Origin: Bdellovibrio svalbardensis
Lineage (GTDB): Bacteria > Bdellovibrionota > Bdellovibrionia > Bdellovibrionales > Bdellovibrionaceae
Direction of reading: 5' to 3'
DNA: 64,000 bases
Assembly (NCBI RefSeq): GCF_029531655.1
Contig: NZ_JANRMI010000001.1
Location: forward strand, 806,001 to 870,000
How positions within the stretch are numbered: position 1 is the stretch's first letter; every line of letters starts with the position of its first letter. The position numbers were made by a program, and so were the translations under genes. Shown here one piece after another: positions 59,701 to 64,000 of this stretch. The notes under the pieces are model-generated. The model saw nothing but the letters and a program-made list of their open reading frames with translations. It did no database searches and had not been told where the DNA came from.

Positions 59701-60477
59701 GATGCTAGAATTGCCAACACCAGCACACCAGCAACCAATTATCTGGTTGCTGTGGGAACTAATACGGTTCAAATGGTTCAAGACTGTGATTTTACCGAGG
59801 ACTCTAGTTATGTCATCGTGAAAGGGGATTGGCTCTCTGATACACGCAGCAGTTACAAGTCCTTCGCGATTGCGACTCAGACGCTTTATTCATTGAATCC
59901 GGGGCTTGCAGCGACAGCACACACAGCTTGGTGGTCGAGCTTGCAAGAGGGCGCGAATAAACGACTGATCACTTTGAGTGAATCATCCCCCGAAGTTTAT
60001 GAGATTTTCAGTATGAATTTTGATGGAACGGATCTGCGTAAGATTAATGCCAGTCCATATTCGGGGGGGCAGGTGAACGCCAACAATGGTCAAGCGGTGC
60101 GAATCCTGGATGACTCAGACAGGACAATTGTTTATTCAGGCCTGATTGACACTGTGGGCACCTGGGATCTTTATGCAGTGAAGTGGGACGGAACCCAAAA
60201 GCGAAAACTTGCGTCACTTATTCCAAAAGCAGACATTTATGACTTCCAAGTCTTCCCAGGTTCCACCCGTGTCTACTATCGAGCAGACAATACGAAGGAT
60301 GGCATCATGAGTCTTTATTCTGTCAATGCCGATGGAACGGGAACTAAGAATCACACGCCGGGACTGAGTGGGAACACGGGCGCCTGGGTCAACTATGGTG
60401 TTTCAAATTCCCATTTGTTTTTTACCAGTGACGCCTATGGCAGTCAGATTTTGGATCTTTTTGTGGACCCTTTGTAG
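56761..60477 (+). CDS. Giant lipoprotein with PD40/TolB-like propeller repeats
   Basis: 1,238 residues from the ATG at 56761; the ATG at 56731 adds ten residues before an otherwise normal lipoprotein signal (LYVIFPILFLIMGC, lipobox IMGC). Two Ig-like units (about 40-220) with paired cysteines (KGSCAHI, TVCQADG; GTCSDAF) are followed by a long series of beta-propeller repeats with DLYVVNIDGTGLRRL-type cores (about 300-1,230, more than ten), typical of PD40/TolB/WD40-like folds. The Ig-like part resembles that of the RCC1 lipoprotein. A surface-exposed binding role is likely; the partner is unknown. No Shine-Dalgarno. Confidence 0.85.
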   Translation: MHRMHLYVIFPILFLIMGCTMDASFSDFNSKNQLFLNFDESNAKVSAANYRSYEVKGSCAHIDETVTIRLGSFPEQTTVCQADGTFAVTFDLDGIQEGTIDLSANQAETQPKKISSDLKNIVVDITPPTVTVETPDNADNYSHSSLRARYPLTGTCSDAFNLVKVSSSLLQDYFAVCSVNLRWELVLDLSNETAPSIDYYIQHFDGAGNISLSTNVAIAFPQWHKISPDITATGVASIRLITQYGETGRLLLAAPLRNDDLVDLGILNYNNTGLTRLNPIQGQWGVDTARPIIAVPKYGRALYTHFAMNRAQLRELHSVKVDGTDDKVLMGPTSINPVGGVSSYILTPNQETIIAMGDNEAIDNEFHLYAIQVSTGTIKKLSGDFVSGGDVRDYLLTPDGSKVIFRADKDTDEGIDLYVVNIDGTGLRRLGTAMATSKSVLSGYRISSDSKWVVYRETQSFLSGSNAGSSVVNIETGEQISFATSSTGFIEAGLFSPNSKYIAYRVDRTTAGCYALEVYDLQLRTETEVSPPCPNASTDLYTFTWSPNSSQIAFGMATTASIADLYVNSPTGGNLVKLTGATALRNGLYQGFRDESILFNSQSDQIVFQADLSGVVNATTAAMKFDLYSVKVDGSEGPIKLTSNANAGVVKDYPLIELSPSGDRVAFVADLEVDAKYEMYLAALDGSSIRKLNPVIANAQGDVLTAAQTFFFDWPRNLVAMTLDRTIDLVYELHFADLSATASPSRHLPLPNILSGDVATVLVSENKTKILFRANPSVDGEMHLFVADADGSNVHRVTKDYPSGGGTLRSFIITADGAKVIYIADQDTAGVEELYVVNTSGGAPVKVSGAITDPEGDVTAFSYNEATGKIFYSGDFVTDTILDIYVVKTDGSAHLKLTPAYPHAVNILGWEVARDGSFVGLRWDYNIDEKYEVAKISAAGGAPVTLNASISNSFDLAGFRLSPNSAWICYWGPLSVSGRADARIANTSTPATNYLVAVGTNTVQMVQDCDFTEDSSYVIVKGDWLSDTRSSYKSFAIATQTLYSLNPGLAATAHTAWWSSLQEGANKRLITLSESSPEVYEIFSMNFDGTDLRKINASPYSGGQVNANNGQAVRILDDSDRTIVYSGLIDTVGTWDLYAVKWDGTQKRKLASLIPKADIYDFQVFPGSTRVYYRADNTKDGIMSLYSVNADGTGTKNHTPGLSGNTGAWVNYGVSNSHLFFTSDAYGSQILDLFVDPL

Positions 60478-60490
60478 CGTAGGCCCGGCA

Positions 60491-61171
60491 TTATCCCAAG
60501 TCGTTAATATATTGGCCGATCTTGGTGACAACCTGCTGAGGAATCTCATGGCCACCACGGAATCCCAGCAAAGAGCCCTTCATGCCATTTTGATTTAAAA
60601 GCGTTTCTAGTTTCTGTGCCTGTTTAAAGCCCAAAACTTGATCGGCTTCACCATGGCTTTGGAAAAACTTTTGACCTGCACGGGCCGGGATCAGTTGTTT
60701 CCATTGGTCTTGGCAAACCAAAGTTCCTGACATGATGACAAGACCCTTCGGAGTTTCAGGCGCACGCAAATAAAGTTCTGTGGCCAGCATGGCCCCTTGG
60801 CTAAAGCCGCCAAGAATAATTTGATTCCAAGGAACTTTCAGCTGACGAATCATTTCCATTGCAAGATCGCGAGACTTTTCAAATCCCTTCGGCGTGTCAT
60901 TGCTGAAGTCACGGTGAGTTCCCGTTTCCATTGCGCGTTGAATCTCCATCATGTCGATGTTCCACCAAGCGCGACCGGTCCAGCCTGGGCCAATGGGGAC
61001 TTCAAGGGGGCCATTAGGGAAAAGCCAGTTGTAGGTTTTCTTAGTGGGGATGACATCACCCAAAGATTTGAGGTCATTGGCATCGGCTCCATAACCATGG
61101 AAGAAGATGACCCAGGGCGCATTATCGTCGTGATTAATTTCTTGGCAATGTATTTTTCCGAGTTGTCTCAT
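60491..61171 (-). CDS. Cytoplasmic carboxylesterase/phospholipase-type hydrolase
   Basis: 226 residues, no signal peptide. Alpha/beta hydrolase of the YpfH/carboxylesterase 2 group: FFHGYGADANDL, nucleophile GFSQGAML, acid in SHGEADQVL, and His in RGGHEIP. It hydrolyses small esters; substrate unknown. It starts only 25 bp from murE in the opposite direction and ends 13 bp from the PD40 gene stop. Confidence 0.88.
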   Translation of the reverse strand: MRQLGKIHCQEINHDDNAPWVIFFHGYGADANDLKSLGDVIPTKKTYNWLFPNGPLEVPIGPGWTGRAWWNIDMMEIQRAMETGTHRDFSNDTPKGFEKSRDLAMEMIRQLKVPWNQIILGGFSQGAMLATELYLRAPETPKGLVIMSGTLVCQDQWKQLIPARAGQKFFQSHGEADQVLGFKQAQKLETLLNQNGMKGSLLGFRGGHEIPQQVVTKIGQYINDLG

Positions 61172-61190
61172 AGTCGCTTCATACTATACT
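61163..61190 (+). promoter_or_regulatory. Sigma-70-like promoter of murE
   Basis: TTGTCT (61163-61168), 16-nt spacer, TATACT (61185-61190). The transcription start expected 6-8 bases on falls on the murE ATG (61197), so the mRNA may be leaderless. The -35 lies inside the divergent esterase gene. Confidence 0.45.
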
Positions 61191-61196
61191 TAATTT

Positions 61197-62684
61197 ATGA
61201 ACCTACAGCATCTTTTTTCAGCCTTAGCAGGAGTCCCAGAGAACGTTTTCAATCACTTGGAAGTGAGTGGACTCTTTAATGATGCGCGCAAGGTGATTCC
61301 TGGCTCTGTTTTCGTGGCAATTCGCGGAGTGAAGGTCGATGGCCACAGTTTTATCCCCGATGCGATTTCCAAGGGGGTGCTGGCTTTGGTTGTGGAAGAC
61401 AAAAGCAAAGTCCCTGACTCCTTCAAAGGCGTTGTTTTTGCGGTTCCCAATACCCGTGAGGCTTTGGATATTTTAGCAGCTCGTTATTATGGTGATCCCG
61501 CTCAAGAGCTTTTCTGTGTGGGTGTTACAGGAACCAATGGAAAAACTTCGGTCACATATATGACGGAAGCCATTTTTAATTTCGGTAAAATTCCTACCGG
61601 AGTTATCGGAACAGTGAACCATCATCTTGGTGACAAGGTGTGGGCTTCCGACATGACAACCCCTGATCCTATTTTCTTGCAAAAGCGATTGCGTGAGTTC
61701 CGTGATGAAGGAGCTAAGGCCGTCGCCATGGAAGTTTCCTCTCATGCATTGGATCAGCATCGCGTCGACAGTATTCCCTTTAATTCGGTGATCTTTACAA
61801 ATTTGACTCGAGATCATTTGGACTATCATCAAACGATGGAAAACTATTTCGAGGCGAAGCAAAAGCTCTTCACCGATCTTTTGTGGAGAACAACGAAAGT
61901 TCCTTCCTTTGCGATCATTAATACGGACGATAAATTAGGCCGTCGTTTGAAAGTGGCAGATCCGGCTATTCTTTGGACCTATGGTTCGAAGGATGCGGAC
62001 TTCCGCTATAAAATGAAGCGCATGGATTTCGCCTTGTCGCATTTCCATGTCGACACCCCGTTGGGATCGGCAGAGATTCATTTGCCGATGTCTGGTGTTC
62101 ATAACGTGATGAACTCTTTGGCGGCTTTGGCGGCAGGGATGTCGGCGGGAATTCAGTTAGCGATGTGTTGTGAAGCTCTTTCAAGTTTCACTGGGGTGCC
62201 GGGGCGGTTGCAGTCGGTTCCTAACGCTAAAAATGTTTCTGTCTTTGTGGACTACGCTCATTCACCGGATGCTCTTGAAAATGTTCTGACGGCCTTGACG
62301 AAGGTTCGAGAGAATCTGAAGGCGCATTCGCGCATCTGGACAGTCTTTGGCTGCGGCGGCGATCGCGATAAGGGCAAACGCCCTTTGATGGCGCAAATGG
62401 CTTTAAAATATTCAGATGAAGTGGTGATCACCTCCGACAATCCTCGCACCGAAGATCCGCAGGCGATCATCAATGATATTTTGGCGGGTGTGAGTGATAA
62501 AAATAAGGCGCGCGTGATTCTGGATCGCAAAGATGCGATTCTGGAAACCTTGCACAAAGTGCGAGAAGGCGATGTTGTTCTGATTGCGGGTAAAGGTCAT
62601 GAAGACTACCAAATCATTGGAACCGAAAAAATTCCATTCAGTGACGTGAAGATTGCAGAACAAGCTTTGCAATCTCGAAAATAG
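61197..62684 (+). CDS. murE: UDP-MurNAc-tripeptide synthetase MurE
   Basis: 495 residues. GVTGTNGKTSVTYM is the ATP loop, TTPDPIFLQ and AMEVSSHALDQHR follow, and DNPRTEDPQ contains the DNPR motif that selects meso-diaminopimelate. It adds the third stem-peptide residue to UDP-MurNAc-L-Ala-D-Glu. No Shine-Dalgarno precedes the ATG. murF starts 27 bp behind it. With rsmH, ftsL and ftsI it belongs to the dcw set, which is split here. Confidence 0.96.
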   Translation: MNLQHLFSALAGVPENVFNHLEVSGLFNDARKVIPGSVFVAIRGVKVDGHSFIPDAISKGVLALVVEDKSKVPDSFKGVVFAVPNTREALDILAARYYGDPAQELFCVGVTGTNGKTSVTYMTEAIFNFGKIPTGVIGTVNHHLGDKVWASDMTTPDPIFLQKRLREFRDEGAKAVAMEVSSHALDQHRVDSIPFNSVIFTNLTRDHLDYHQTMENYFEAKQKLFTDLLWRTTKVPSFAIINTDDKLGRRLKVADPAILWTYGSKDADFRYKMKRMDFALSHFHVDTPLGSAEIHLPMSGVHNVMNSLAALAAGMSAGIQLAMCCEALSSFTGVPGRLQSVPNAKNVSVFVDYAHSPDALENVLTALTKVRENLKAHSRIWTVFGCGGDRDKGKRPLMAQMALKYSDEVVITSDNPRTEDPQAIINDILAGVSDKNKARVILDRKDAILETLHKVREGDVVLIAGKGHEDYQIIGTEKIPFSDVKIAEQALQSRK

Positions 62685-62710
62685 GGAGTGATTTAAATGA
62701 GAGGCAACAG

Positions 62711-64000
62711 ATGAGAGCCATCGATGTGCAAACAATTGAAAAAGTAACTGGGGCTCAAATCATCAGCTCTAAAGCTATCGACTTCAAAGGGATCGGCACA
62801 GATACTCGTGCGGATCTTTCAGGCCAGTTGTTTATCTCTCTTAAAGGCGAAGCTTTCGATGCTCATAGCTTTCTGGATAAAGCGGCCGCTCAAGGTGCGA
62901 CGGGATTGTTGGTTCATGAGGAAAATGAACAGACCAGAAAACTTGCTGGTCAAGTTACGATTCTCAAGGTTCCTGACACACTGAAGGCACTTCAGCAATT
63001 GGGTACTTGGGCTCGTCGTCAGTCGCACGGCAAGATCGTTGCGATTACGGGTTCCAACGGAAAAACGACGACCAAAGAATTCACTGCCGCGTTGATTGCT
63101 TCGGCAAAAACAGTTCATGTGAATAAAGGCAGCTTCAACAATCACTGGGGTGTTCCGTTTACTTTGCTGCAACTGGATCCAGCTAAAGAAGTAGCGGTCG
63201 TCGAGATGGGCATGAATCACGCGGGCGAACTGACCGAGCTGGTGCATATCGCTGAACCGGATGTTGTCGTTTGCACCATGGTGGGGCGTGCTCACGTGGA
63301 ATTCTTTGGCACGATCGAAAAGATCGCTGAAGCCAAAGAGGAAATCTATAATGCGGCTTCAGAAAAAACGGTTCGTATCTACAATTTGGACAATGAACAA
63401 ACTCACAACATGTATGTGCGCGGGAAAGAAAAGTTTCCGCATTCCAAAATCATGACTTTCTCATCGGAAGATCCGAAAGCAGACGTGCATCTGATGATCA
63501 GTTCAATGAACATGAATGAGATCTTCATCAAAGGCATGATCGGCGGGGTTGAAGGTCAGGCACGTGTGCAGGTTTTCGGGGCACAGAATTTGACGAATTT
63601 GATGGCTGCCGCAGCCTTGGGACTTTCTGTAGGCATGACGCCGAACCAAGTTTGGGCGGGATTGCCTGAATGCAAAACGAACTGGGGACGCAATCAATTG
63701 GTTCATCTCAAGTCGGGAGCACAGATGATCTTTGATGCTTATAACGCCAACCCTGACAGCATGAAGGCCTTGATTGATAATGTGAAACTTCTGTCAGTGC
63801 CAGGAAAGAAAGTCGGCGTTTTTGGACAGATGCGCGAAATGGGTTCTGCGTCGGCCAACTTACACCAGGAGCTTGGTGAAAGAGTCGGCGCTGCAGGATT
63901 TGATAAAGTTTATTTCATCGGTGACGATGCGGAGGCCTTTACTCAAGGCCTTAAAAAAGTAGGTTACGGAAAACCTGCGATGATACAGAAAGATTTCACC
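62711..64000 (+). CDS. murF: UDP-MurNAc-tripeptide--D-Ala-D-Ala ligase MurF (3' end beyond window)
   Basis: 430 codons visible from the ATG at 62711 (GAGAGG six bases ahead); the frame is open to the window edge. ATP loop ITGSNGKTTTKEF, then KGSFNNHWGVPFTLLQL, VEMGMNHAGEL and, late, DAYNANPDSMKA, all typical of MurF. It adds D-Ala-D-Ala to finish the cytoplasmic peptidoglycan precursor peptide. mraY should follow beyond the window if the cluster is canonical. Confidence 0.95.
   Translation, partial: MRAIDVQTIEKVTGAQIISSKAIDFKGIGTDTRADLSGQLFISLKGEAFDAHSFLDKAAAQGATGLLVHEENEQTRKLAGQVTILKVPDTLKALQQLGTWARRQSHGKIVAITGSNGKTTTKEFTAALIASAKTVHVNKGSFNNHWGVPFTLLQLDPAKEVAVVEMGMNHAGELTELVHIAEPDVVVCTMVGRAHVEFFGTIEKIAEAKEEIYNAASEKTVRIYNLDNEQTHNMYVRGKEKFPHSKIMTFSSEDPKADVHLMISSMNMNEIFIKGMIGGVEGQARVQVFGAQNLTNLMAAAALGLSVGMTPNQVWAGLPECKTNWGRNQLVHLKSGAQMIFDAYNANPDSMKALIDNVKLLSVPGKKVGVFGQMREMGSASANLHQELGERVGAAGFDKVYFIGDDAEAFTQGLKKVGYGKPAMIQKDFT

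Overview
The window reads as chromosomal DNA of a predatory deltaproteobacterium of the Bdellovibrio group. The support is the combination of giant secreted fibre proteins ending in phage-type chaperone or fibrinogen-like tips, a motAB pair, a PBP4-type endopeptidase next to a lytic transglycosylase, very large propeller lipoproteins, a signal peptidase II fused to a HAMP module, and a division/cell-wall cluster of Bdellovibrio type. No rRNA, tRNA, CRISPR array, transposase or prophage was seen.

Layout. 1-13.9 kb: three tandem minus-strand fibre genes (the first cut by the window edge), sharing a signal peptide and stalk but differing at the C-terminal tip; a fossil of a chaperone gene end lies behind the second. 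14-24.5 kb: a drug/metabolite exporter, the rRNA pseudouridine synthase RluB, a coiled-coil protein, two tandem membrane proteins, an AHSA1-like protein, DsbD, MotA/MotB and a TorF-like outer-membrane barrel. 24.5-28 kb: a DEDDh exonuclease-WYL protein and Lon protease. 28-37 kb: a small secreted protein, a 14-blade RCC1 lipoprotein, LspA-HAMP, a PBP4-type DD-peptidase and a lytic transglycosylase. 37-48.5 kb: a TetR regulator, secreted and lipoprotein hypotheticals, MurB, a PilZ protein, FolA/ThyA, a LysR-DoxX-pirin module, a Gly/Arg-rich protein, two small secreted proteins, Hpt, a UPRTase-like protein and a zinc-ribbon membrane protein. 48.7-64 kb: the dcw cluster (rsmH-ftsL-ftsI ... murE-murF), split by about 9 kb carrying a DASS transporter, two alpha/beta hydrolases, a YdcZ-like membrane protein, a papain-like protease and a large PD40 propeller lipoprotein.

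How the parts connect (inference). Many products are exported or act on the envelope: fibres and lipoproteins at the surface, DsbD for disulfides in the many Cys-paired exported domains, LspA for lipoprotein maturation, and DacB/transglycosylase/MurB/MurE/MurF/FtsI for peptidoglycan. Hpt and UPRTase fit nucleobase salvage from prey.

The most interesting signal is shared by five large exported proteins: the three fibres and the two propeller lipoproteins. Just upstream of each ATG lies a FliA(sigma-28)-like box (CCGATA-type -10, weak TCAT/TCAA/TACA at -35) with only 7-8 nt between the -10 box and the ATG and no Shine-Dalgarno, which predicts leaderless mRNAs; motA has a similar box at a normal distance. 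With the tandem fibre array and its fossil tip, this suggests a flagellar-type regulon of recombining surface fibres. It is a hypothesis from reading the sequence only.
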